From: UBA5793 sp040255465 | GTDB taxonomy: Bacteria > Planctomycetota > Phycisphaerae > Phycisphaerales > UBA5793 | DNA: 64,000 nt | Assembly (NCBI GenBank): GCA_040255465.1 | Contig: JBDZVA010000002.1 | Location: 620,001 to 684,000, forward strand | Direction of reading: 5' to 3' | Shown here: one piece after another, positions 1-7,742 of the stretch | Position numbering within the stretch: the first letter of the stretch is position 1 | Layout of the letters: each line of letters begins with the position of its first letter | The notes under the pieces: generated by a model | What the model saw: only the letters and a program-made list of their open reading frames with translations | Databases searched by the model: none | What the model was told of the DNA's origin: nothing | Position numbers and translations under genes: made by a program

Positions 1-1263
1 GCCAACTACCCGCCTTTCTCTTTCTGGTCGCCGGATCAGAATGTCAAAGTCCACGAGCTGCTTTCCAGCGAGGCGCCGACCGATGTGCCGCTTGGGCTGT
101 ACATCCATATTCCTTTCTGCCGCAAGCGATGTGATTTCTGCTATTTCAAGGTCTACACGGACAAGAACTCACGCGAGATTCATCGCTACCTTGATGCGGT
201 GATTGCCGAGGCGGCCAGGTACGCACAGCACCCCTATCTGGCGAATCGGGCGCCGCGATTTGTCTACTTCGGCGGAGGGACGCCTTCGTATCTTTCAGCC
301 CAGCAACTGGAGTATCTCTTCCGCGGCCTGCAGCGCTACTTCACGTGGGATTGTGCCGAGGAGATCGCCTTCGAGTGCGAGCCCGGCACATTGCAGGAGA
401 ACAAGATCAAGGCCCTGCGCGAAATGGGCGTCACGCGCCTGAGTCTGGGCGTGGAGAACTTCGACCCGACGATTCTCGAGATCAACAACCGCGCCCACCG
501 GGCTGTTGAGATTGACCGGGCGTACAACTACGCGCGCGAAGTCGGCTTCGAGCAGATCAACATCGACCTGATTGCCGGTATGGTCGGAGAGACGCAAAGC
601 AACTGGGAATCCTGCATCGAAAAGACGATCGCGATGAAGCCCGAGAGCGTCACCATCTACCAGATGGAGATCCCCTTCAACACGACCATTTACCAGCGCA
701 TGAAAGACGGCGGGCAGGAGATCGCCCCAGTGGCGGACTGGCGCACCAAGCGGCGCTGGGTCGAGGAGGCCTTCGCCCGCCTGGAAGCCGAGGGTTACAT
801 CGTTGGCAGTGCCTACACCGCGGTGCGCGACAAGAGTGTGGAGTTTCTCTATCGCGATGCGCTCTGGACTGGAGCCGACATGCTCGGCCTGGGCGTCTCA
901 TCCTTCTCGCATCTTGGCGGAATCCACTTTCAGAACGAGCACCGGTTCGAGCCGTATGTGGAGTGCGTCGAGGCGGACAAACTGCCAATCCACCGGGCGA
1001 TGGTCATGACGGCGGAAGAAAAGCTGATTCGCGAATTCGTGCTGCAGATGAAACTCGGCCACGTGGAGGATGCGTACTTCAAGCACAAGTTCGGCGTGAG
1101 TGTCATCGATCGATTCCGCGCTCCGTTGCAGAAGCACGCCAATGACGGATTCCTGGCTGTAGAGAATGGGTCAATCCGAGCCAACCGCAACGGCCTGCTC
1201 CAGATCGACAGGCTGCTGCACGCGTTCTTCCTCGATCGTCACCGCGATGCCCGGTACGCCTAG
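1..1263 (+). CDS. HemW/HemN-like radical SAM protein, 5' end outside the window
   Basis: This is a radical SAM enzyme of the oxygen-independent coproporphyrinogen oxidase (HemN/HemW) superfamily. The frame is open from base 1 through a GTG at 85 to the stop at 1263, so the true start lies upstream and 420 residues are visible. The [4Fe-4S] ligands are the three cysteines of FCRKRCDFC (codons at 118, 130 and 139), preceded by the family signature LYIHIPFC. A glycine-rich YFGGGTPS motif (SAM binding) and a HemN-like C-terminal region follow. The substrate cannot be deduced: HemW proteins are heme chaperones, while related proteins act in lipid or cofactor biosynthesis. It is followed after 14 bases by a glycosyltransferase and heads a run of nine co-directional genes, which argues against routine heme synthesis. 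Confidence 0.85.
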   Translation, partial: ANYPPFSFWSPDQNVKVHELLSSEAPTDVPLGLYIHIPFCRKRCDFCYFKVYTDKNSREIHRYLDAVIAEAARYAQHPYLANRAPRFVYFGGGTPSYLSAQQLEYLFRGLQRYFTWDCAEEIAFECEPGTLQENKIKALREMGVTRLSLGVENFDPTILEINNRAHRAVEIDRAYNYAREVGFEQINIDLIAGMVGETQSNWESCIEKTIAMKPESVTIYQMEIPFNTTIYQRMKDGGQEIAPVADWRTKRRWVEEAFARLEAEGYIVGSAYTAVRDKSVEFLYRDALWTGADMLGLGVSSFSHLGGIHFQNEHRFEPYVECVEADKLPIHRAMVMTAEEKLIREFVLQMKLGHVEDAYFKHKFGVSVIDRFRAPLQKHANDGFLAVENGSIRANRNGLLQIDRLLHAFFLDRHRDARYA

Positions 1264-1277
1264 CGCGATCCTCGGCC

Positions 1278-2609
1278 ATGCGAATCGTTCAACTCATTCC
1301 CGGCACCGGAAGTTTCTACTGCGGCAGTTGCCTGCGCGACAATACGCTGGGCCACGCGCTGCGCCGGCGCGGCCACGATGTGCACATGGTGCCGCTCTAC
1401 CTGCCCTTCATGCTCGAACACCATGAACCCGAGGAACACGAGCCGGTGTTCCTGGGCGGGATCAACATGTATCTGCATCAGAAGGCGCCCTTCGTTTCGC
1501 GACTGCCGGAGTGGATGACGCGCTGGCTCGATGCGCCGGGACTGCTGCGCTGGGCGTCAAAGCGCAGCGACATGACCGGGGCGGCGGAACTGGGAGACCT
1601 GACGCTCTCGACGCTGCGCGGCCGCCACGGTCGTCAGGCGTCCGAGGTTGATCATCTCATCAAGTGGCTGCGCAGCGAGCCGCACCCGGATGTCATTCTC
1701 CTCTCGAACGCAATGCTCTGTGGACTGGTCGAGCCGCTGGCCGAAGAAGTCCGCTGTCCGATTGTCTGTTCACTGCAGGGCGAGGCGCCGTTCCTCGACA
1801 CGCTGCCTAGTACGCATCGGCAAGAGGCATGGCGACTGATGCGCGAGCAGACACGCGGCGTGCGACGGTTCATTGCAGTCAGTCAGTACTACGGCGATCT
1901 GATGGCAGACCGGCTAGGCATTGATGACGATCGCATCGAAGTGATCTATAACGGGATCGAGCTGGACGACCTGGTTGAACCCGTCAGCGCATCTCAGGAG
2001 GATCGAGAGCCGACCATTGGCTATCTTGCTCGCCTGTGCGCTGACAAGGGATTGCACACATTGTGCGAGGCGTTCGTCCTTCTCAAGCGGCGACCCGAGT
2101 TTGCTGCACTGCGACTGCGGGCGGCCGGCGCCATGCTCAAGGGAGATCGGCCGTTTGTCGAGGAGCAACGGCGGCGATTGCGCGATGCCGGTGTGCTGGC
2201 GGACGCGGAGTTCCTTCCCAACATCGAGCGCGGCGCCAAGGTGAGTTTGCTGCACAGTCTGGATGTGCTCTCGGTGCCCGCGACGTATGGCGAGTCGTTT
2301 GGCCTGTACATTCTGGAGGCGCTGGCCTGTGGAGTTCCGGTGGTGCAGCCGCGCCACGCTTCCTTTCCTGAGGTGCTCGAAGCCACGGGAGGCGGGATTC
2401 TCTGTGAGCCGGACGATCCCCAGTCGCTGGCCGAGGCGCTGGCGTCGCTGCTGCTCGACCGCCCTCGCGCAGCGGCGCTCGGCGCTGCCGGTCGAACTGG
2501 CGTGCGAGAGCATTTCCACGCCGACCGCATGGCCCGGGAGGTCGAAGAGATGTGTATGATGCTCACTTCCGGCTCCGCGCGTCCCGAGCCGGATCCCTTG
2601 CCCGCCTGA
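1278..2609 (+). CDS. Glycosyltransferase family 4 (GT-B fold)
   Basis: A 443-residue retaining glycosyltransferase. The N-terminal Rossmann domain begins MRIVQLIPGTGSFYCGSC, with the glycine-rich acceptor-side loop. The C-terminal domain starts near residue 240 at TIGYLARLCADKGLHTL and carries the GT4 donor-binding element SVPATYGESFGLYILEALA, where the second Glu of the E-x7-E pattern contacts the nucleotide-sugar. No signal peptide or membrane helix is visible, so it probably works on the cytoplasmic face. Donor and acceptor are unknown. It sits 14 bases after the radical SAM gene and 15 bases before the thioesterase start, so co-transcription is likely and a role in decorating the product of this cluster is a reasonable inference. 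Confidence 0.88.
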   Translation: MRIVQLIPGTGSFYCGSCLRDNTLGHALRRRGHDVHMVPLYLPFMLEHHEPEEHEPVFLGGINMYLHQKAPFVSRLPEWMTRWLDAPGLLRWASKRSDMTGAAELGDLTLSTLRGRHGRQASEVDHLIKWLRSEPHPDVILLSNAMLCGLVEPLAEEVRCPIVCSLQGEAPFLDTLPSTHRQEAWRLMREQTRGVRRFIAVSQYYGDLMADRLGIDDDRIEVIYNGIELDDLVEPVSASQEDREPTIGYLARLCADKGLHTLCEAFVLLKRRPEFAALRLRAAGAMLKGDRPFVEEQRRRLRDAGVLADAEFLPNIERGAKVSLLHSLDVLSVPATYGESFGLYILEALACGVPVVQPRHASFPEVLEATGGGILCEPDDPQSLAEALASLLLDRPRAAALGAAGRTGVREHFHADRMAREVEEMCMMLTSGSARPEPDPLPA

Positions 2610-2624
2610 GTGGTACGATCGCCC

Positions 2625-3095
2625 ATGCACTACGAGTTTCGAATGCGTCGCCTGGTCGAGTTTGCCGACACTGACACGGCCGGGATCATGCACTTTGCCA
2701 ATTACTTCCGGTTTATGGAGGCCGTCGAGCACGCGTTCGTTCGCTCGCTTGGAGAAACCGTGCACCAGCAGGATGGGCATCGCATGGCGGGCTGGCCGCG
2801 CGTTGAAGTCTCCTGCCGCTATTTCGCACCGGTCCGGTTTCAAGATACCGTGGAAGTGCAGTTGCTTGTCGAGCGCAAGACGGACAAGGCCATCACGTAC
2901 CAGTTCAACTTTCACAAAGTCAATAGCGATGGGACGCTCGAAGGCATGCCAGTGATCGCGCGCGGCCGGGTGACGGCGCTTTATGCGACAAACCACACGC
3001 CGGACGGCCGCTTGCGGGCGGCGAGCATGCCCGAGGCGTTTGTCCGACTCATTGAAGTTGCTCCTCCGGAACTGCTGAACCAGGAAGGGTCCTGA
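2625..3095 (+). CDS. Acyl-CoA thioesterase, 4-hydroxybenzoyl-CoA thioesterase / YbgC type
   Basis: A 156-residue single hotdog-fold protein. The N-terminus RRLVEFADTDTAGIMHFANY matches the 4HBT/YbgC active-site segment, and Asp17 (second Asp of DTDTAG) is the expected catalytic residue. The family hydrolyses acyl- or aroyl-CoA or ACP thioesters. I chose the ATG at 2625 because the motif falls at the usual distance from it; a GTG at 2610 is possible. The next gene starts 2 bases after the stop. With the CoA ligase and the chorismate-lyase-like gene downstream, an aroyl or polyketide-type thioester is a plausible substrate, but the family is broad. Confidence 0.85.
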   Translation: MHYEFRMRRLVEFADTDTAGIMHFANYFRFMEAVEHAFVRSLGETVHQQDGHRMAGWPRVEVSCRYFAPVRFQDTVEVQLLVERKTDKAITYQFNFHKVNSDGTLEGMPVIARGRVTALYATNHTPDGRLRAASMPEAFVRLIEVAPPELLNQEGS

Positions 3096-3097
3096 AC

Positions 3098-3646
3098 ATG
3101 CCCGAATCATCGTCGTCTTCCGCCTCGCTCTGGATCACATTCTCCCTCATGACGGTCGCGTGCTGGGGCGTGTACGGAATCTTCCTGCACTCGGGTCAGA
3201 TGAGCATGGCCGACGCCGCCAATGGTCGCTACAAAGCGTTTCTGTGGGTGGGCATCGCGTACTTTCTCATCGCGGTGCTGGCGCCGGCGGGCGTGCTGCT
3301 CGCATCGGGCGCCACGTGGTCGATGCCGGCCAAGGGGATTGCATGGTCATTGCTGGCGGGCGTCGTCGGGGCGATCGGCGCGTTCTGTGTGCTGCTGGCG
3401 TTTGGAGCGAAGGGCAACCCGGCCGTGGTCATGTCGATCATCTTTGCCGGGGCGCCGATTGTGAACGCCATCGTGGCGATCTGGATGCACCCGCCCGAAG
3501 GTGGAGTGTCGGCGATTCGCTGGCCGTTCTTCCTGGGCATCGTGCTTGCCGCGTGTGGCGGAATGCTCGTGACGCTCTACAAGCCGCCGCCGTCCGCCGC
3601 CGCGCGACCGGCTGTCACGCCGCCCGTTTCGCAAGCGGATCACTGA
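3098..3646 (+). CDS. Five-helix integral membrane protein, half-length EamA/DMT-like
   Basis: A 182-residue hydrophobic protein with about five predicted transmembrane helices (around residues 11-30, 47-68, 77-103, 109-128 and 140-160). The patterns ACWGVYGIFLHSGQ and LLAGVVGAIGAFCVLLAFGAKGN resemble one repeat of the drug/metabolite transporter (EamA) fold, but the length is about half that of a normal ten-helix transporter, so it would have to dimerise. The C-terminus is a proline/alanine-rich tail. It lies 2 bases after the thioesterase stop and 6 bases before the ligase start. Substrate unknown; export of a pathway intermediate is only a guess. Confidence 0.75.
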   Translation: MPESSSSSASLWITFSLMTVACWGVYGIFLHSGQMSMADAANGRYKAFLWVGIAYFLIAVLAPAGVLLASGATWSMPAKGIAWSLLAGVVGAIGAFCVLLAFGAKGNPAVVMSIIFAGAPIVNAIVAIWMHPPEGGVSAIRWPFFLGIVLAACGGMLVTLYKPPPSAAARPAVTPPVSQADH

Positions 3647-3652
3647 GCAAGG

Positions 3653-4957
3653 ATGATGACGGAGATTTCCTTCCAGAATCGCGCCGCGATCGAATCGCAC
3701 CAGCTCGAGCGGCTCAGGTCGCTTATTGGTGCAATTGAGAGGGACAATCCATTCTGGTCGGCTCGACTCAAGTCGACCGGCGTCGATCGCCATATCGCTT
3801 CGCTCGAAGCGTTCGCCACGCGCCTGTCACTACTGAGCAAGGCCGACCTGGCGGCGGATCAGAAAGCGCATCCTCCCTACGGCAGCAATCTCACGCACCC
3901 GGTAGACCAGTACGTCCATCTGCATCAGACGAGCTCCACGACGGGTGAGCCGCTGCGCTGGCTGGACACGGCGGACGACTGGAACTGGCTGCTCGATGGT
4001 TGGCAGACGATCTACGAGGCTGCGGGGATTGGCGCTGCCGATCGGATGTTTTTCCCGTTCTCATTTGGCCCGTTCATCGGGTTCTGGATGGCGTGGGACG
4101 CCGCGGCGCGGATGGGCAGCCTGTGCATCTCAGGCGGGGCCATGAACACGGCAACGCGACTGCGCGCCATCCTGGCGAATGAAGTGACGGCAATCTGCTG
4201 CACTCCCACCTATGCCATCCGCCTCGGTCAGGCGGCGCAGGACGAGGGGATCAACACGGCCGACGCAGCAGTGCGGTGCATCGTCGTCGCCGGCGAACCC
4301 GGCGGAAGCGTGCCGGCCATCCGAAAGCGAATTGAGCAGCTCTGGCCAACGGCGCGGGTCTTCGATCATCACGGCATGACCGAAGTCGGGCCGGTGACAT
4401 TTGAATGTCCGCAGCGGCCCGGCGTGCTGCACGTAAACGAGGGCATGTATTTTTGCGAGATCATCGACCCCGCGACTGGCGGGATTCAATCGACGGCCGC
4501 CGGTGTGGAAGGTGAACTGGTCATCACGACGCTGGGACGCTCCGGCTCACCGGTTCTGCGCTACCGCACCGGTGACATCGTTCATGGTGAGACCGATGGA
4601 ATCTGTGCCTGCGGGCGACGCACAATGCGCCTGATCGGCGGAATCATCGGCCGGAGCGACGACATGGTCGTCGTGCGCGGCACAAACCTCTATCCGAGCG
4701 CGCTGGATGCGATCCTCGGTGCGTTCGCCGACATCGTTGAGTATCGGGCGGAGGTCGGGACTCAGAACGGAATGACCGAACTGCAACTGCGCGTGGAGCC
4801 GGGGCGACACGTGGATGATCCGGCAGCACTGTGCCAGCGTGTTGAGCAGGCCATACGCAATGCCTGGAACCTGCGCGTGCCCGTGCGAGCGGCTCAGGTC
4901 GGTGAGTTGCCGCGCTTCGAACTCAAGGCCCGGCGGTGGGTCCGTCTGAATGAATGA
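3653..4957 (+). CDS. AMP-forming acyl/aryl-CoA ligase, phenylacetate-CoA ligase (PaaK) family
   Basis: A 434-residue adenylate-forming enzyme that would activate a carboxylic acid through an acyl-AMP and transfer it to CoA or a carrier thiol. The phosphate-binding loop is TSSTTGEP (residues 93-100). The core motif YRTGDIV has its invariant Asp at 308. The segment FDHHGMTEVGPVTFE is the adenine-pocket region typical of PaaK. The length fits PaaK (about 430) rather than long acyl-CoA synthetases. The start is the double ATG at 3653. A 155-base gap separates it from the next gene, the largest in this run. With a chorismate-lyase-like gene next door, a hydroxybenzoate-type aryl acid is a testable substrate. 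Confidence 0.88.
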   Translation: MMTEISFQNRAAIESHQLERLRSLIGAIERDNPFWSARLKSTGVDRHIASLEAFATRLSLLSKADLAADQKAHPPYGSNLTHPVDQYVHLHQTSSTTGEPLRWLDTADDWNWLLDGWQTIYEAAGIGAADRMFFPFSFGPFIGFWMAWDAAARMGSLCISGGAMNTATRLRAILANEVTAICCTPTYAIRLGQAAQDEGINTADAAVRCIVVAGEPGGSVPAIRKRIEQLWPTARVFDHHGMTEVGPVTFECPQRPGVLHVNEGMYFCEIIDPATGGIQSTAAGVEGELVITTLGRSGSPVLRYRTGDIVHGETDGICACGRRTMRLIGGIIGRSDDMVVVRGTNLYPSALDAILGAFADIVEYRAEVGTQNGMTELQLRVEPGRHVDDPAALCQRVEQAIRNAWNLRVPVRAAQVGELPRFELKARRWVRLNE

Positions 4958-5112
4958 CAATCGCGGACCTTTGAGTGATCTTTGACCGCAACCAGGTGGC
5001 GCGGCGTCGATAGAACCGATGCCGTCGCCTCCGGCCGGCGGCGTTCGGAGCAACCGTCCCCTACCATCCACGGCCCTCTTGTTCCGCCGGTCATGTTCAG
5101 GACGTCGCATTC

Positions 5113-5682
5113 ATGACGCCTCTCGTTCATCGCATCGCTGATCTGATGTTCCCCCTCGAGGAGTTCTACGCCGATCGTGGCGATGTGGTTCCTCAGGTTG
5201 AGGCCGTGCAGGGTGCGGACGTGCCGGCGCCCTATCGGGAGCTTCTGGTGCACGAGCGCGACATGACTTCGACGCTCGAGGAGTATCATGGCCAGCGGAT
5301 CGGCCTGCGATTGCTCGAAGTCCGGCGCGATGGAGAGTGGTTGCGGCGACAGGTCGTACTCCTGACGGAAAACGATCACAAGCCGGTCGAGTATGGAGCG
5401 ATCCGCATCGATCTCAGCGCCTTCGATCTGGAGGCCGTGCGAAACATCGTCGGGTGCCGTCAACCGCTTGGGTCAATCCTGCATGACTGTGGCGTAGAAC
5501 ACGTGTGCCGCCCCTCTGCTTTCTTTCGATTCGAAAGTGATCTGACGACCCGATCGGCGTTTCGCCTCACCGGTTCAAAAACGCTTTACGGCCGGCACAG
5601 TGTGATCTACGACGGACAGGAACGGACACTGGCCGAAGTCGTCGAGATTCTTCCGCCAATTGCGACAAATGAATCCGCATGA
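5113..5682 (+). CDS. Chorismate-lyase-like (UbiC/UTRA fold) protein
   Basis: A 189-residue soluble protein that I place, with moderate confidence, in the chorismate lyase-like superfamily. LLVHERDMTSTLEEYHG followed by a strand-rich segment, PLGSIL near the middle, and RLTGSKTLYGRHSVIYDG near the C-terminus match the order of elements in that fold. UbiC-type enzymes split chorismate to 4-hydroxybenzoate and pyruvate. The catalytic Arg/Glu pair cannot be assigned reliably by eye, so it may be a ligand-binding relative. Its stop overlaps the ATG of the flavoprotein gene (ATGA), implying translational coupling. The pairing with an aryl-acid ligase and a halogenase-family flavoprotein supports an aromatic substrate. 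Confidence 0.6.
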   Translation: MTPLVHRIADLMFPLEEFYADRGDVVPQVEAVQGADVPAPYRELLVHERDMTSTLEEYHGQRIGLRLLEVRRDGEWLRRQVVLLTENDHKPVEYGAIRIDLSAFDLEAVRNIVGCRQPLGSILHDCGVEHVCRPSAFFRFESDLTTRSAFRLTGSKTLYGRHSVIYDGQERTLAEVVEILPPIATNESA

Positions 5683-6971
5683 AGACCGACCGCCACATCG
5701 TGCAGTGCGATGCCATCATCGTCGGCGCCGGGCCGGCGGGGTCGGCGGCAGCGGCCGTGCTTGCGGAGCACGGCCATCGGGTTCTCGTAATCGAGCGGCA
5801 GCGCTTCCCGCGATACCGCGTCGGCGAGTCGCTCATTCCCTACTGCTGGTTTCCGCTCAACCGCCTCGGCCTGATTGAAAAGATCGACGCCGCGGCGTGC
5901 GCCATTCAGAAGCACAGTGTGCAGTTCGTGGGACTCGACGGCAAGCAGACCACGCCATTCTACTTCGCCACGCATACGAAACACGATTGCGCCCGCACGT
6001 GGCAGGTGGCGCGAAGCGAGTTTGACCAACTGCTCATCGACAACGCGATCACCAAGGGCGCGGAGGTCCGCTTTGGCATCAACGCGCGCGGCCTGCTGCG
6101 CGATGGCGATACAACCGTCGGCGTAATGGGAGTTGACGAATCAGGTCAAGCCATCGAGTTTCGGGCGCCGATGACCATCGACGCCACCGGCCGCGATTCT
6201 TTTGCGATCAACCAGCAAGGCTGGCGCATCGACGATCCCCAACTGCGCAAAATCGCACTCTGGACCTACTTCAAGGGCGGCAAGCGCGACGCCGGCATCG
6301 ACGAAGGGGCCACAACCGTCGCCTACCTGCCCGAGAAAGGCTGGTTCTGGTACATTCCGCTGCCCGATGACAAGGTCAGCGTCGGCATTGTCTGCGAGCG
6401 GAACTACCTTTATCGGGAGCCTGGCCTCGATCCACAGGCCATGTTTGCGCGAGAGGCGAAAATCCAGCCCTGGATTCACGACCACCTGCAGGGTGCGACG
6501 CAGACCGGCGAGTTTCGCGTGACAGGCGACTACTCCTATCGCTCGAAGTATTGCGCTTCGGATGGTCTGGTGCTGGCGGGCGATGCATTCGGCTTTCTCG
6601 ATCCGGTCTTCTCATCGGGCGTCTTCCTGGCGCTGTACACCGGCGTCCTCGCGGGCGACGGCGTGCATGCGGCCCTGGCCGCGGGAGATGTGTCGGCAGC
6701 CCAGTTCACGGAATATGGCGACAAGTTCCGCAACGCGATCGAAGCGATGCGCCGGCTTGTCTACGCCTTCTATGACACCGAGTTCAGTTTCGGCACGTTT
6801 CTCAAGGCGCATCCCGAGTTCCGCAGCGATCTGACAGACTGCCTCATCGGCAACGTGGACAAGGACTTCGACCCGCTCTTTGAAGCGGCATCCGAGTTTG
6901 CCGGCATACCCGCGGCGCTGCCCCACGGTCGTCCGCTCACGCAGGCCGCCAGTGGAGCCGGGCCCAGCTGA
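5679..6971 (+). CDS. FAD-dependent oxidoreductase, tryptophan-halogenase / geranylgeranyl-reductase superfamily
   Basis: A 430-residue flavoprotein. GAGPAG at residues 16-21 is the FAD-binding dinucleotide loop, ER at about 39-40 ends the second strand, and LVLAGDAFGFLDPVFSSGV is the second FAD motif. GWFWYIPLP contains the W-x-W-x-I-P pattern (W222, W224, I226, P227) characteristic of flavin-dependent halogenases and close relatives. I cannot confirm the catalytic lysine of true halogenases, so a monooxygenase or reductase is equally possible. It overlaps the previous gene by 4 bases. In aryl-polyene-type clusters such flavoproteins modify the aromatic head group; that role here is inference. 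Confidence 0.85.
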   Translation: MKTDRHIVQCDAIIVGAGPAGSAAAAVLAEHGHRVLVIERQRFPRYRVGESLIPYCWFPLNRLGLIEKIDAAACAIQKHSVQFVGLDGKQTTPFYFATHTKHDCARTWQVARSEFDQLLIDNAITKGAEVRFGINARGLLRDGDTTVGVMGVDESGQAIEFRAPMTIDATGRDSFAINQQGWRIDDPQLRKIALWTYFKGGKRDAGIDEGATTVAYLPEKGWFWYIPLPDDKVSVGIVCERNYLYREPGLDPQAMFAREAKIQPWIHDHLQGATQTGEFRVTGDYSYRSKYCASDGLVLAGDAFGFLDPVFSSGVFLALYTGVLAGDGVHAALAAGDVSAAQFTEYGDKFRNAIEAMRRLVYAFYDTEFSFGTFLKAHPEFRSDLTDCLIGNVDKDFDPLFEAASEFAGIPAALPHGRPLTQAASGAGPS

Positions 6972-7031
6972 TGGGATACGCTTGCAGGGCGTCTCTCTTT
7001 TTTCCCGCGATCCACAGGATGGGTTGATTCC

Positions 7032-7742
7032 TTGAATGTCGAGCAGCCGCTGTTGCGGGCGATCAACGTTTCAAAGCAGTACCCGGGACCCGTTGGCGGG
7101 CAACCGCTTTCCGTGCTCACCGACGTGACGCTGCAGATCAATCGAAGCGAGTCGGTGGCGATCGTGGGGCCTTCCGGCTGCGGCAAGAGCACGCTGCTGA
7201 ACATCATGGGGACGCTCGATCAGCCGACGACGGGCGAAGTGTGGTGCGACGGCCGTCGAATCGACACGCTGGACTCCAGGTCCAGCGCCGCGTTTCGTCG
7301 TGATCGGCTCGGCTTTATCTTTCAGATGCACCACCTCATGCCGCAATGCACCGCGATCGAGAATGTGCTCATTCCGACACTCGCCAGGGGCGCCTCACCT
7401 CGCGGCGGAGCGAAATACAAACAGGCGGAGGATCTGCTCAAGAGCGTCGGACTCGGCGATCGACTGCACCACATGCCCGGACAGCTTTCCGGCGGGGAAT
7501 GCCAGCGCGTCGCTGTTGTGCGAGCGTTGATCAATGAGCCTGCGCTGATACTCGCTGACGAACCGACCGGATCGCTCGATGCCGATGCGGCAGGCGACGT
7601 GTGGTCGATGCTCTCTGCCTTGAGCCGGGACCGCGGCGTGGCCGTGGTTGCCGTGACCCACGCGCGAGCGCTCGCCGAGAGAATGGACCGCGTACTCGAA
7701 CTGCGCGGCGGTTCGCTCGTCGCGCATGAGGCGATGTCATGA
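7032..7742 (+). CDS. ABC transporter ATP-binding protein, LolD/MacB type
   Basis: A 236-residue ATPase. Walker A is GPSGCGKST (residues 46-54), the signature is QLSGGECQRVAVVRAL, and Walker B with the catalytic Glu is LILADEPTGSLD. It resembles the LolD/MacB/FtsE subfamily that partners FtsX-type permeases and works mechanically rather than by alternating access. The only sensible start is the TTG at 7032, preceded by GGATGGG at 7017-7023; the nearby ATG at 7036 is out of frame. The stop overlaps the ATG of the permease gene (ATGA). Together they probably extract or export a lipid-like or envelope product. Confidence 0.93.
   Translation: MNVEQPLLRAINVSKQYPGPVGGQPLSVLTDVTLQINRSESVAIVGPSGCGKSTLLNIMGTLDQPTTGEVWCDGRRIDTLDSRSSAAFRRDRLGFIFQMHHLMPQCTAIENVLIPTLARGASPRGGAKYKQAEDLLKSVGLGDRLHHMPGQLSGGECQRVAVVRALINEPALILADEPTGSLDADAAGDVWSMLSALSRDRGVAVVAVTHARALAERMDRVLELRGGSLVAHEAMS

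Noticed and set aside
1914..3110. A 398-residue minus-strand open frame
   Set aside because: It runs antisense to the glycosyltransferase and thioesterase genes, which have definite family motifs.
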